Positions 1-21,199 of a DNA stretch of 64,000 nt are shown here, piece after piece. A program made the translations under genes and the position numbers. Source of the DNA: Muricea muricata (lineage: Eukaryota > Cnidaria > Anthozoa > Malacalcyonacea > Plexauridae); the NCBI GenBank assembly GCA_963855995.1, contig OY979716.1, positions 31,922,230 to 31,986,229 of the forward strand, written 5' to 3'. The notes beneath the pieces are model-generated. The model did not search any database and had not been told where the DNA came from. It worked only from the letters and a program-made list of their open reading frames with translations. Each line of letters opens with the position of its first letter. Within the stretch, counting starts at the first letter, position 1.

Positions 1-323
1 AGTATTTTAAAAAGTAGTCAAAAGGCTATACTTTTCCTGATTTGTGCTTTTTGTAGAAACAGTCTGTATTACAATACACAAAATTTACTTCATGGGCAAT
101 AAAACTGGTCATCGACATCTAGTATGGATAAGGTTGCGCAGAATGTGAACATTCATGCAGACATTAACCATGTAAAACAATTTTCGCGATAAATACGTTA
201 GTTTAGTTGGAAATTAAATAATATTTTAATCGATATTTTTTGCAAATTTCTAATTGCCTTTTAAGCAGGCTCAATTCAAATTGTGCTCGTGGCTGGAATA
301 ATTATATTTATTTGTTTAATTAG

Positions 324-10633
<10,310 letters not shown>

Positions 10634-10910
10634 CTTGTGATTACGTTGTGGTGATCTATTGCATGATGGTGATTTTTTTAAAATTTACATTTATATATAG
10701 CACTAAAAAGTCACAAATTGTGCAAGAACGAATATCTAAAAACTTAATGTCCTAAGTATTCTCAATCTATAGTTGTAGTGGCATTTCTCGAAATTTTTTT
10801 GTTACCTTTCTTTCACTTATAATTACCTTTCTTTAACATATAAGTTTCAGTTAGTTGTGCAATTTTAATAGATAGATTGTATTCATGCAGAAAAAGTCAG
10901 TTGACAAAAA

Positions 10911-10934
10911 AATAAAAACAATTATAGTAATAAA
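10911..10934 (+). terminator. Probable polyadenylation signals of the RNF213-like gene
   Basis: Two AATAAA hexamers (10911-10916 and 10929-10934) lie about 280 bases after the RNF213-like stop codon and before the hAT-type MITE at 11011. They are the first canonical polyA signals downstream of that gene. Confidence 0.5.
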
Positions 10935-11010
10935 TACGCATGCAATAATTTGTAATTTGTCAATGAGATTTCAAGGTTGCTGTAAAAAGACAATTCCGAT
11001 AAAGCTCAAA

Positions 11011-11213
11011 CAGTGGCGGATCTAGCGTAAGTCAAAATAAATTATTACAGCTCATTCTAGGATATATTTACATTTTAAAATACCTTCAAAGCAGCTTCAT
11101 TGGTTAGATTTTATTCTTTTGAAATTCATAACCTATGACATTGTTATAAAGTTATTTTGAATTTAAAATTGAGCTGCTATAATTTATTTTGACTTACCTT
11201 GGATCCGCAACTG
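11011..11213. mobile_element. hAT-type MITE with 8-bp target duplication
   Basis: Ends are CAGTGGCGGATC... and ...GATCCGCAACTG, with inverted homology running about 45 bases inward (AAGTCAAAATAAATTATTACAG and its complement). Flanks are AGCTCAAA (11003-11010) and TGCTCAAA (11214-11221), an 8-bp duplication with one mismatch. An 8-bp duplication plus CAGTGGCGG termini is typical of hAT elements. No ORF. Confidence 0.8.
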
Positions 11214-11720
11214 TGCTCAAAAAAAGATAAAAACAACTTAATGACAAAAAAAGTGGAGACATGATTTGCAACGGAGTACGCCTTCTATATCTATTGTTTC
11301 TATGATTGGAATTTACTGGTAGCGAGTCACTATGTACTCTCATAAAACTGGGCGCGCTTGCGTCTGGGAGTCAAATCATGGGTGCATGGAGTTTGATTTG
11401 CCAGTTAACTAGGTCGCCTTTAAGTTAATTCGCCGGATCCTCGTCATATCTTTCCTCCAGTCCAGGGTTGATCTGGTGAGTTTCATGACTAGTTTCCGAG
11501 ATAGGATGAGCTTAACAAGATAATGTAGCTCGGGGGTCTGGGAAGGGGGGGGGGCAGGGGACATGCCCTCCCTGTTTTGATATGCTTTGATATTGATCAG
11601 TGGGAAGACAAAACCAACCATTTAAAGTTAAAATGAACACAAACTAATAATCGATATTTCGTTTAAATTCTTTTGAGAATTAAGTAATAAGTTCACACTT
11701 CGTAGTTGATAATTCATATA

Positions 11721-12111
11721 AACACCGCACCAAAAGAAAGTTCCCCCCTAAATACATCAGAATAAATTGTAAACAAATGAATCGCTGTTAATCAAACCTA
11801 GAACTACTTGGACCTATGGTAGGTTGCTTAATGGTGTGTGAAGAATTGGGTCACACATACATGCAATAATGAGTTAAACCCCATTGAATACAAAAATACC
11901 CAATTTCAAAATTAACATGCTGAATATGCTAGTTTGATCCGTCTCATTCACCATTCATTGGTAAACACAAAATCGTAGTGCAATCGTGTAAAGCCGTTTA
12001 AATCATGCCCAGAATAGGCCCAATTAGTTCTAGGTTTGATTGACAGTGATTCATTTGTTTAGAATGTATTCTGATGTATGTAGGGGGGAACTTTCTTTTT
12101 GTGCGGTGCTT
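11721..12111. mobile_element. MITE with long inverted arms
   Basis: Left arm begins AACACCGCACCAAAAGAAAG; the right arm ends CTTTCTTTTTGTGCGGTGCTT. Inverted homology continues through the AACAAATGAATC and AACCTAGAACTA blocks, so most of the 390 bases are foldback arms around a spacer near 11830-11990. Superfamily not determined. Confidence 0.7.
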
Positions 12112-12639
12112 AGTTTTCCTTATGCTAATTTCACATCAGCATATCATTTTACAACCAAATTTCACTAAATTTAGGAAGCTCTTTCCAACTGTGCTAAAAT
12201 TGTTTTCAAATTTAAAAGTTTGTGTAATTGGGGGATGGTCCATTGCACATTGGTACATAAACGCATAAATGATTAGTCATCACTGCATAAAATGTGCACC
12301 ATTCTCATTCTTCTTGGATGTAGGGTAGCAAACATATCAATGATCCAATCCTTTATATCACTAAATACCGAACGTTCGAGGTGTTTATCTAACTTTAAAC
12401 CGTATTTATCTAAATTTGTTGTCATAAAGTCATATTTGTTCTGCCCCCAAAAAGAGCACAATAGTTGAAGCCCAAGCTGTTGTACGGCGCACATAAATTG
12501 TACATTCCATACAGGACAAATAGGTTGAAAACAATAATTACAGATAACAGATGTATGACCATATATTTCTTCTCCAGTTTGTTTTCGTGTTTTTAAAACA
12601 AACATGTTTCAAAACCGGAAGTAATCCATTAAAGTTGTT

Positions 12640-12818
12640 AGGAAATGGACAGTAGGGCTACTCAATAGTGTTCAACTTTGTGAACTATTACGCAGTTTAC
12701 TGCCTGCCACCAGCCAGCTGAGCGTTCTTATTGGCGAGAAATTTAATTGACAGGCTGGTGTGCCAGTGGCTGCGTAGACACACCAACTTTAATTGAGTGG
12801 CACTACTGTCCATTTCCT
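12640..12818. mobile_element. Short MITE, AGGAAATGGACAGTAG termini
   Basis: AGGAAATGGACAGTAG at the left is the exact complement of CTACTGTCCATTTCCT at the right; homology extends to CTCAAT/ATTGAG. Internal CAGCCAGCTG and GGCTGGTG motifs add secondary structure. No ORF and no clear target duplication. Confidence 0.7.
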
Positions 12819-13814
12819 GTACTGTGACAGTGATCTGTCGGACCATCAATAATCTGGTTGACTGTCTAGGGAAAAATGCGTCATCGTTCTTTTCTTCTTA
12901 AAATTTCTCTTAATATTATAGCTTTAGTTTATTGCCGCCACCACATGAAGTTTCCGGCAAGCACTTCATGTATGAGTAAGTAATGCGCGTAATTATCCTG
13001 TCCCGAATCCGCAATCAGCTTCTCACGTCATTGAGGATTCGCGTGAGAGTGACATACATGAAGTACGCGGAGCACTATTTCTGTACTTCGGGAGGCCTAC
13101 ATTATGTTGCGACGAATTCATGCAAACGCTAATCAGAGTAATGCGATCTGTCGCATTTCCATTTTACTGTATATCGGTAGCAATGAGTGTAACGAATTAA
13201 ATTCGACGAAAATTAATGGGCGTATACACCAGACCTTTAGGCATGTTTTATACGTCGCATTTCAAACGCGTCGAATGCAAATGAAAAAAATAGATAAGAA
13301 GATGACTAAAACGAGCCTAAGATAATGAGTTTCCAAACTATCTATTCTAATGACTATGTTTGCAAGCGAGTCTTTACAGGCGCTTATGTATGAATATAAA
13401 AAATTCGAAAAAAATATTTGCAAATCTGTATTACAGCAGTTCCGAGTGATGCGCGACCACCCATCGCTAAATTCTACTGAACAGTACTTGTTTTTGACAT
13501 TTGAGCGCCGTCGCTAATTTAACTATAAGCCATGGTTTCTCCGCTTTCAGGTGAAAAATCAGCAAATATTCTCGCTCGAATTTGGCGTCTTTTTATTTAT
13601 CTATAAATTATCGACGGCGCAGTTATGGACAAGTGCCACCAAAAAAACTTTCCAGTGCATTATATTTTACTTATAGTCAGTTTTCTCTACCAGTAGGATA
13701 TGATCTAATGTCATACTAGTAGAGGAACAAATAGAATATTTCCAATGACAGTTTAGACGATAACAACGCTCATTTAAGAACATTTACTGGGGATTATTTG
13801 TTCACAACTAGCTG
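12819..13814. other. Intergenic interval without recognisable gene
   Basis: About 1 kb between the MITE and the TATA box of the PI-PLC-like gene. It has short inverted ACTTCATGTA/TACATGAAGT words near 12970 and 13055, but no ORF with recognisable homology and no clear repeat boundary. Confidence 0.4.
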
Positions 13815-13822
13815 TATAAATA
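13815..13822 (+). promoter_or_regulatory. TATA box of the PI-PLC-like gene
   Basis: TATAAATA lies about 210 bases upstream of the ATG at 14026, giving a plausible 5' leader of about 180 bases. Confidence 0.5.
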
Positions 13823-14025
13823 ACCCATAAGTCAGCTCAATTCAAATGGTAATTTCCACATAATTAACGTATTAGGCAATTTAAACTTATTTTCATTTCA
13901 GCCAATCGCAGCATTGATTGAACACGCTCTTATTTACCAACAGTCGTTTCGGTCCGTTCCTAATTATGAGATAAAACTGCCACTTTGTAACATTCACTAA
14001 TAAATCGCGACAGTTGAGGGTCACG

Positions 14026-15177
14026 ATGTGCATTTTACACGCATTGTTTTTTGCATTACAGGTTGTTGCCGTCAAATTGACAAATGCTATTCACTGCAAT
14101 GGTCTTTCTGAGCTTTGTGACCTCCAAATTGACCAAGCCACCTTTCCAGGCAGTCATAATTCTGGAGCAGGATTCGATGGGATCCTTAAGTACGGAAGTG
14201 GTATTTTAGCCGCATCATGCTTTTACCGCAACCAAGATAAAAGCTTCTCGGGACAACTGGAATTTGGTATCAGATATTTTGACGTGGACACTTGTTACCG
14301 ACATGATCAAGTAGTTAATTGTCACTGCAGTGGTAGCGGAACTTGCGCATACACTGGCTCTATGGAAAAAGGTCTTTCGCAAATCGACACATGGATGAAT
14401 TCTCATCCTAACGAGGTCATCATTATTCATTTCAATAACAACGCGCAAAATAGTTATCGAGATAAAATTGCAAAGGATCTGGAGAAAGTTCTACTTAGAC
14501 TATGGAGACCGAAAAGTTCTGGAACATTAGCAATGAATACTCATTACAGAACGCATTGGAAATGGCCAACCCTTGGACACGCAATACGGCTGAATCAAAG
14601 AATATTCATTTTTATGGACAACAATTTAAGTCAACACATACATCGCCGCTATGACTGGCTCGTCAGAAGTAACGGCGTCATAGCATCGAGCTGGGACACC
14701 AACGCAGTAAGCACAAGTTGCTCTGGCATTACAGAAAATGCAAAGAAAAAATGTTCTCGATACTCTGCTTTCACTGACTTGTCAGCATTCGGAAGCTACG
14801 GCTTGTGTACTTGGGACATGGCAACAGTTTGTTCCAAGTGGTTGGGAGAAGCTGGAGAAGAATGCTATAGATTGAGGCAAGAAATGGGGAAAACAGTAAA
14901 CTTCTTACTTGTGGACTGGGTTGATTACTATAATGGCAAAGAATCTGTAATTAATAAGGCTAAATTCATGAATCAGAAAAACGTTCTGAAGTACCTGGGA
15001 AAAAGCATTTTCTTTCCAGAACTAACGGGGTGCTCGTATCATTCTGATTGGGAAGGGAAATATTGTTACAAATATTGTGCCAAATATGGCAGGTGTTGGG
15101 TGAATCAGTATTGCGGGGATAATGCTGATATCTGTAAGAAAAAAGATTATCAATGTTACTCAAGCTGTGAATATTAA
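14026..15177 (+). CDS. Secreted PI-PLC X-domain-like protein with Cys-rich tail
   Basis: A 383-codon uninterrupted frame. The ATG at 14026 is followed by a hydrophobic segment ([14 protein letters not shown]), a likely signal peptide. Next comes a PLC-like TIM-barrel phosphodiesterase signature: [11 protein letters not shown], holding the probable catalytic His, then [11 protein letters not shown], then [14 protein letters not shown]. The last ~50 residues contain eight cysteines (CSYHSDW...CEY), suggesting a disulfide-rich extracellular module. TTTTTTGCATTACAG near 14061 resembles a splice acceptor, so the first 12 codons could be intronic with an upstream exon; the TATA box at 13815 favours the single-exon reading. 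The expected role is cleavage of a phosphoinositide-like or GPI-like substrate outside the cell. Substrate and activity are unproven. Confidence 0.75.
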   Translation: MCILHALFFALQVVAVKLTNAIHCNGLSELCDLQIDQATFPGSHNSGAGFDGILKYGSGILAASCFYRNQDKSFSGQLEFGIRYFDVDTCYRHDQVVNCHCSGSGTCAYTGSMEKGLSQIDTWMNSHPNEVIIIHFNNNAQNSYRDKIAKDLEKVLLRLWRPKSSGTLAMNTHYRTHWKWPTLGHAIRLNQRIFIFMDNNLSQHIHRRYDWLVRSNGVIASSWDTNAVSTSCSGITENAKKKCSRYSAFTDLSAFGSYGLCTWDMATVCSKWLGEAGEECYRLRQEMGKTVNFLLVDWVDYYNGKESVINKAKFMNQKNVLKYLGKSIFFPELTGCSYHSDWEGKYCYKYCAKYGRCWVNQYCGDNADICKKKDYQCYSSCEY

Positions 15178-15214
15178 AACATATAGCTGTACATATTGTC
15201 TTTGCTCAGCTTTG

Positions 15215-15220
15215 AATAAA
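15215..15220 (+). terminator. PolyA signal of the PI-PLC-like gene
   Basis: AATAAA 38 bases after the stop codon. Confidence 0.6.
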
Positions 15221-15460
15221 TATGTATATGTATAATTTATATGTATGTTGAACGTCCTATCGCCGTAGCTTCTGTCTTTATTAAGCTCAGTTTGACATGC
15301 ATCAGTATTTTATTTCATTCGTGAAATTTTCAGGCTACGATATTTTACGGGTGTTTTTCTATACGTGGCTGTATATAGGCAACTGTAATTGTTGTTAGAC
15401 ACCATTCATACATTTGTTGAGATTCTTAAGAAGTATACGCGTATTCAAGCGTATGCAAGC

Positions 15461-15745
15461 GGGGCTTCGGTGGTGTAGTGGTCAGGCACTCGTCTTTCAA
15501 CTCAAAGATTCCGAGTTCAATCCCCAGTAAGGTGGACTTGAGCCCAGCTCTCGTGTGAAAAGTGTATAGTCAACGCTCTGCCGAAAGTCGTTGGTTTTCT
15601 CCGGGTACTCCGGTTTCCTCCCACAGGGAAAGTTGACACGGTGGGATGGTGATACGGGCCCACAGTAATTGACTCAAGCTGTTGTGGTGACTCTGCCCTT
15701 GTTGTGAAGCCAAATAAAAATATAAAATAAATAAAATAAAAAATA
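15461..15745 (+). mobile_element. tRNA-derived SINE
   Basis: The head is tRNA-like. The A box is TGGTGTAGTGG (15471-15481) and the B box is GTTCAATCC (15515-15523); both fit the pol III consensus at the usual spacing. The body contains the motif GGTTTTCTCCGGGTACTCCG, then CTGTTGTGGTGACTCTGCCC, and ends in an A-rich (AAATAAAA)n tail. Length about 260 bases plus tail. The parent tRNA is not clear. Confidence 0.85.
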
Positions 15746-16106
15746 TATATAAATTTAATTAATAACTTGAATTGCGGTTTACGTTTTCTAATTGAAAAAC
15801 TTTAGCTACTATTAAGAAATGTCTTTGGTGAAATGGTCAAGTACCTATTCTAGCTACGTTCATAATTTCTATACATATTGCGATCCCAGACTGCACAGCG
15901 ATTGAAACGCGCAACATTCTCTGTTAAACGAAAAAACCTCACGTATTTTGCTAAGAAAAGCATATTCTATTAAGACAATTACAGTGAACAAAATGCTAGT
16001 GCCTACATGCGGGCATTAAAACCCCCAACGTTGCCTATCCCTTATCCTATGTGGCACCATGCATATGGCAACAAAAATTTCCAGAACAATCCCTTGCATA
16101 GAGTAT

Positions 16107-16907
16107 TTATCTGAAAGGCTGTGCTGGCTCATAATGTTTTGTATCAAGTTTAAACTTGACACAATTGACATAATCTTGGGCGATGTGATCATAATTATGC
16201 GTTGCTCCTTCATTGAACCAATTTTCACCATACGTTCGGCAAAGATATTCATCAGCATTAGCTGGACAGTTAAGTTGAATGTCTCCGAATAGCCTACTTT
16301 CCATTTTGTCCAAATCCTTGTTAAGATAATACTCTTCCATCCATAAAGACCTTCCTGATCCAGCAGCAATTGAGGACACAAATGCTTTTCTTTTCATAAT
16401 AAAAATGTCACAAAACGGATAACGATGCTTTTGATATTCACTTGGTAAACTTTGAGACTCCTTGTTATGGTAAACACGATAACCAAAAGTCGGAACTTCG
16501 ATGATCTCACAGTCATTTTCTAACAGCATAGCTGTAAGGGAACTTTTAACTTTAGTTTCGTCGCTTTTGTATATACAGATATCAAGATCATCATCCCAAG
16601 GTATTAAGCCTTGATGTCGGACACAGCCAAGTAATGTTCCGCCGCTTGTCCAATAGACAATCCCTAAAGCATCAAGACATTTTTTAAGAATCCGCGCTAG
16701 TAAATACACTCGTTTTACAACTGTTTTGTTGGTATAAACGAGTTCATTAGTTTTAGACCATCTTGTTTCATCATCACAAGTTTCTGATGTTTTGTCATAT
16801 AACCAACATGGTACCATTTCATCATCATCATCTTCTTTAATTTTGGAGTTGTCAGGGTTTTCCATTACCTGCATACAAATGAAAAATATTTTCATTAGTT
16901 TGAACAT
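16107..16907 (-). CDS. LicD-family (phosphocholine/ribitol-phosphate transferase-like) protein
   Basis: Open minus-strand frame of up to 266 codons. The core SGGTLLGCVRHQGLIPWDDD followed by LDICIY is the LicD/fukutin-related signature; the Asp cluster (WDDDLDI) binds metal in this nucleotidyltransferase-like fold. The family moves phospho-groups such as phosphocholine or ribitol phosphate onto glycans, usually in the Golgi. The frame ends with the stop before 16107. At 16868 TTTGTATGCAG/GTAATGG is a good splice acceptor, so the true coding exon may begin there, with Met at 16865 or an upstream exon outside the recognised region; no convincing first exon was found. Substrate specificity cannot be inferred. 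Confidence 0.75.
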   Translation of the reverse strand: MFKLMKIFFICMQVMENPDNSKIKEDDDDEMVPCWLYDKTSETCDDETRWSKTNELVYTNKTVVKRVYLLARILKKCLDALGIVYWTSGGTLLGCVRHQGLIPWDDDLDICIYKSDETKVKSSLTAMLLENDCEIIEVPTFGYRVYHNKESQSLPSEYQKHRYPFCDIFIMKRKAFVSSIAAGSGRSLWMEEYYLNKDLDKMESRLFGDIQLNCPANADEYLCRTYGENWFNEGATHNYDHIAQDYVNCVKFKLDTKHYEPAQPFR

Positions 16908-18495
16908 AATACATCACAGTAAGACAGTAAAGGCCCACACAGACAGGTTTCACATCGGATTTGGTTCCCCCGTGCATATTCCTACACAGCAAAATTGAAA
17001 ATTCTTAACAAGAATAAAATTCTTGCAAAATTCTTATTTCAAGCAAACTTTTGCTTAAAATGAGAAAATTCAAGAAAATTCTTCTTGGCAAGAATCGATT
17101 TTACTTGAAACAAGAAAAGATATTCTTACCAAGAACTATATGTTTCATAGAATAAGAAATACATTCTTACCAAAAATATCTTTGAAACTAAATATTCTTG
17201 AAATAAGAAAATTTGTTCTTACAATGAGAATTGCTATTATAATACTACTTCATAAGAAACGCTATTCTCAGAAGGATTTGGCTTATTATAAAGTTATATT
17301 CTTAGAAAAAGTAATATTCTACAATATATTTACAAGTTTAAAAAATAATTGAATTTAAAATTATGTTGTGTGGGGCCTAATAAGGTCGGTACACACTAGA
17401 CAGCAAGTCGCTACAAAATGTCCAACAACAAATCGCTTCGTGTGTAAAGTCAGGTCATAAGTGAGGCGACAAGTCTCAAGCTTCTGGTTCTGTCGCTGCT
17501 ATCCGGATATCTCACACAAAATCAAACCATTCCAATCAAACAAATACGGTAGCACGCAGCAACAAAATTGTCACTAAAATTCTCCTGTTCACACGAAACA
17601 TATGCGTGGTTAAATGAAGTGTTCTATACCATACCAAACAGGCGCTGCAGCGATTTGTCGCCTAGTCGGCACAGACCTTTATTGCTGTGGATCGCCCGAC
17701 TGTTACAGCATTCGTAAAGAAAGTGCGAATCTAACGACTGAAAGGTCTAGCTGTATCAGTGAGAATATTAATGAATTGAGATCAGTTGCCATGCTTTACC
17801 ATTTATGGAATGCCCATGAGACTTTGCGCGCTCAGTGCGAAGCGCGTTATTTTTAATATTTGAAAATAGAACGCTGTTTTGAATGAAATTATTGACTAAA
17901 TTTCGAGAAAAGAAAGGAGAAATGGCACCAATCCGTCCCGATTTACACGATATTTTGTTAGGTAAGTGTTCTACAATTTTAATAATTTGAATTTTATACG
18001 GTAATAAAGCGTTTCATATTTACATGGTTGGCAGTTGCCTCTGTATCAACATTGACAACATAAAATATCAGCTGCGAAAGTATGTAAATTTTAGCACACT
18101 ATTTTAAATCACAAAGCTATACTTATACTGCTTAGTATTCTTTTGTATTTACCAACCCGTTTTTGTCTGAAGGAAAATGGTCTTTCCATGTGACAAATCG
18201 TATGCATTGGCCAATTTGATATAAAGTATATTGTGGATCGGCGTCTGGTCGAAGCGAGTCAGATGTTGTCACAGGTCAAAGTACGGGTAAGTCAATATTT
18301 TGTTTGTAGTGAGTGGTGTATTTATTAAGAAATTGTGGAATACCAGGCAATCAAAAGCTTCCATTGGCTAGAATATTAATACTACAATATACAATCACAG
18401 GCTGCTTGGCAGAGGTAATTTAATGTAAACCACATGTTACTAGATATGCATATGGTTTACATTTAAATAAATGCCTTGCCAGTTGCCACAACCAA

Positions 18496-18737
18496 GGTAG
18501 CCCAGTAATAGATGGTATATTTTTGGTTCAGAAAATGTGTATTTATTCTTCTGTAATGATTATTACGACTGTATTGATTACACGCAGTGCAGTTCAATGG
18601 CACGGTCAGCTTGTGATGCATTATGTTTACATCAGTGAACTGGACCGTGCGTAATCAATACAGTTGTAATAATCATTACAGAAGAATAAATACACATTTT
18701 GTGAGCCAAAAATATACCATCAATTATTGGGCTACCT
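18496..18737. repeat. 242-bp inverted repeat
   Basis: Left arm GGTAGCCCAGTAATAGATGG... pairs with the right arm ...CCATCAATTATTGGGCTACC through TGTATTTATTCTTCTGTAATG and its complement. The short loop around 18600-18625 is itself partly palindromic. Non-coding. Confidence 0.8.
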
Positions 18738-18917
18738 AGGGCCACAGAGTTGATAACATTAAGCCAAAGACCTGTAACTGCTGTCATGCATGCCATGTAT
18801 TCCTTAGCCAACATACCACTGTAATTCCAAATACCTGACATAGCAGCAGTTCCATAACTGTCTATTATTGTTGTGACTGTGTTCTAGCTACTTTTACTGT
18901 GCAATGTACATTTATTT

Positions 18918-19262
18918 TTTTTATTCAGCTTCGCCACAATTAAGGCAGGGTCACCACAACAGCATATGCCAATTACTGTGGGCTTATTACCTAACCTACC
19001 CTGTCAAACTTGCCTGTGGGTGGAAACCGTAGCACCCACAGAAAACCCACACTTTCAGAAAAGCATTGATTTATCCACTGGATGAAAAATCAGATTTGCA
19101 CAAGGCAAACTTTGTCTAAATTTGATTTTTCATCCAGTGGTACCCTTTTCATAAGAGGACAGGGTTTGAGTCACATTGAGAATGTCCCTACTGAGAATCA
19201 AAACCACAATCTTAGAGGTGAAAGGCAAGTGGTCTGAGCTCCCTGTGCAGGCTATGTGGCCA
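18918..19262 (-). mobile_element. Antisense, diverged relative of the 15461 SINE, with inserted hairpin
   Basis: Read on the minus strand it has a degenerate tRNA-like head (TTTTGATTCTC near the B-box position), the GTTTTCTGTGGGTGCTACGG body motif, the ATGCTGTTGTGGTGACCCTG block and an A-rich tail at the left end, in the same order as the SINE at 15461. A hairpin CACTGGATGAAAAATC...GATTTTTCATCCAGTG (about 19075-19142) is inserted in the body. Confidence 0.65.
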
Positions 19263-20345
19263 CTTTTTGTTACAAAACACTAATATAATTGCTTATGGCA
19301 ATATAATAATGACATTGTGCTGTAGTATACTGACTCATACCAATGACATATATACTTTATCATCTCAGAGTGGTATCGAAGATTTAATCAAACCTACTAC
19401 ATTTAATTATAATGGTATTTTGGAATTGAGATCATTTTATCCTATCAATATGATTGTTTTTGTACAATATTTTTAGAATTACATGATTCAAGAAACTCTG
19501 AATGGAATAGTCGCTCACTGACACATGGATTCATTGTTTGCATACGAGGATCTGAATATGAGCAAACCACACAGTCCAGTAAGAACAGTTATATTCTTCA
19601 ATGAAAGAACATGCAATAATAAACTTCATCACTTTGGTGATGACCAGTTATCAAATTCAGGAATGTTGCATTGATTAACCTTATGTGGCTTATACGACAA
19701 TGTAAAATGAGCATTAGAGACAAGGTTATCTAGATACTGTGATTATTAATAGAATTTGGGTTAATTAAGGTTGAAGTGTACACTTTATATGAAGGTTAAG
19801 TTTGTGATGAGTTGATATTTTATGCCTTTATTTCAAGTGTTGTTACTTTTAATTTATCTCTAGCCACAACAGGGTACTCCAGTTTTGGTTCATATGATAC
19901 AAATTTCAGTGGTTGTTAAATTACTCATTTTGCTATCACAAAATTTGTGTGTGCTTTGTGCTTAGTATATTGGTTTTCTTGTTTTAAGTAAAGAATACCC
20001 TCACTATAAAGAAGAACCCTCACTATAAAGTTCTAATTTAGAATAATATTCTTACTAAAGCTCTTACCTAGAATAATATTCTTACTATACTGACAAGAAT
20101 CTTTTTGCTTATTTTAAGAATTTTTTTTACTTATTTCAAGAAATTTTATCCTTATTTTAAGCATAATTATCCTTCCTAAGAAAGAATTTTTTTACTTTTT
20201 TCAAGCACAATTATTCTTAGTCAGAATTTAATTTTTGCCTAGAATTCTAGCCTAGAAAAATATTCTCAGTATACTGACAATTTTTGCAATTTTTGGCTTG
20301 AAACAAGTATTTTTTTCTTAAAATAAGAATTCAAATTTTGCTGTG

Positions 20346-21199
20346 TAAGCGGATTCTTACTATTATACGACGTGTCCCATTTCGATTTTCAACGTCATTT
20401 AATTTTAATCATTTTCTATTTTTGTCCAATCTTCGAAAGTACTTGACAATTTGAGCTATTTGTAGAACATATCTTGCATTTTTTTCCGTTGATGGTCTTT
20501 TTTGCTTTCAAAAATTGAAAAATCGCGTCGCGTTAGAAAATCGCGTCCGGTATGTCCTTTAAGACTATATATGTGCAGAGGACCGGACGAAATTGGGCCA
20601 GGCAAATTGAAATGGGCCAACGGGTATAATTTAACGCGGATATGTTGTAGTCCTGGTGGGAAACAAAAACGGTATAAGAATTTGACGTTTCAAGCGGAGA
20701 CCTTTCGTTGTGACAGGGCGCTGTAAAACACGGGCGGTGAAACCCGTAATAAATGTCCGTGCTACGTGTGATGCACAATAGGACTGGCGCGAACGCGCAT
20801 TCTTTAAAAAATAAAGCAAAATCTCGTCGAAAGTTGCAACAAAAAAAAACAAAACATTTTCATAAAACAATGGATTTAAATGGTAGGTAATGAGGTAAAA
20901 TTGTAGAAATATTTTAGCATAGTATTTAATTACTTCTATCACACGCAAGGCATTGTGTTTTTTGACGTTAAATGTTCGTTGAAGGAAAATATCAGGACAA
21001 AAACTTTACTGACACTATAAAAATATCTGCAAAATTTAAAGCGCGGACCAGCTAATAGTAGTGTTTTTTTCTCAGTGAGATAGGTTGAGATAATTTTGAA
21101 TAGACCAGACTGTTGCCATTTAACTAGACTTTATATCTGAGCAGAACTTGGAGTCTACCGTGTCGAGCAGACGTGTCTTCTCGAGCTCTTTCGCAAGCT
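20346..21199. other. Interval without recognised gene
   Basis: About 850 bases between the TIR element and the coiled-coil/esterase ORF. It includes GC-richer words (AAATCGCGTC repeated near 20520) but no homologous ORF or clear repeat border was seen. Confidence 0.4.

Larger units (their letters stand above)
16985..20345. mobile_element. 3.36 kb TIR element with subterminal AAGAAT/ATTCTT repeats
   Basis: Ends are CACAGCAAAATTGAAAATTC (left) and GAATTCAAATTTTGCTGTG (right), each flanked by TA. Both subterminal zones (about 16985-17345 and 19985-20345) are packed with short CAAGAAT, AATATTCTT and ACCAAGAAT words in opposite orientation. The interior has a palindrome (18496), an antisense SINE (18918) and a possible first coding exon at 17922-17961 (ATGGCACCAATCCG..., GT donor at 17962), but no transposase I recognise. 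Probably a non-autonomous element; TA flanks would fit a mariner-like origin. Confidence 0.6.

Noticed and set aside
12273-12605. 110-codon minus-strand frame
   Set aside because: No recognisable motif, promoter or splice signal; cannot be distinguished from chance.
15461-15535. Functional tRNA gene
   Set aside because: A and B boxes are present but the cloverleaf is poor, and it continues into a SINE body and A-rich tail.
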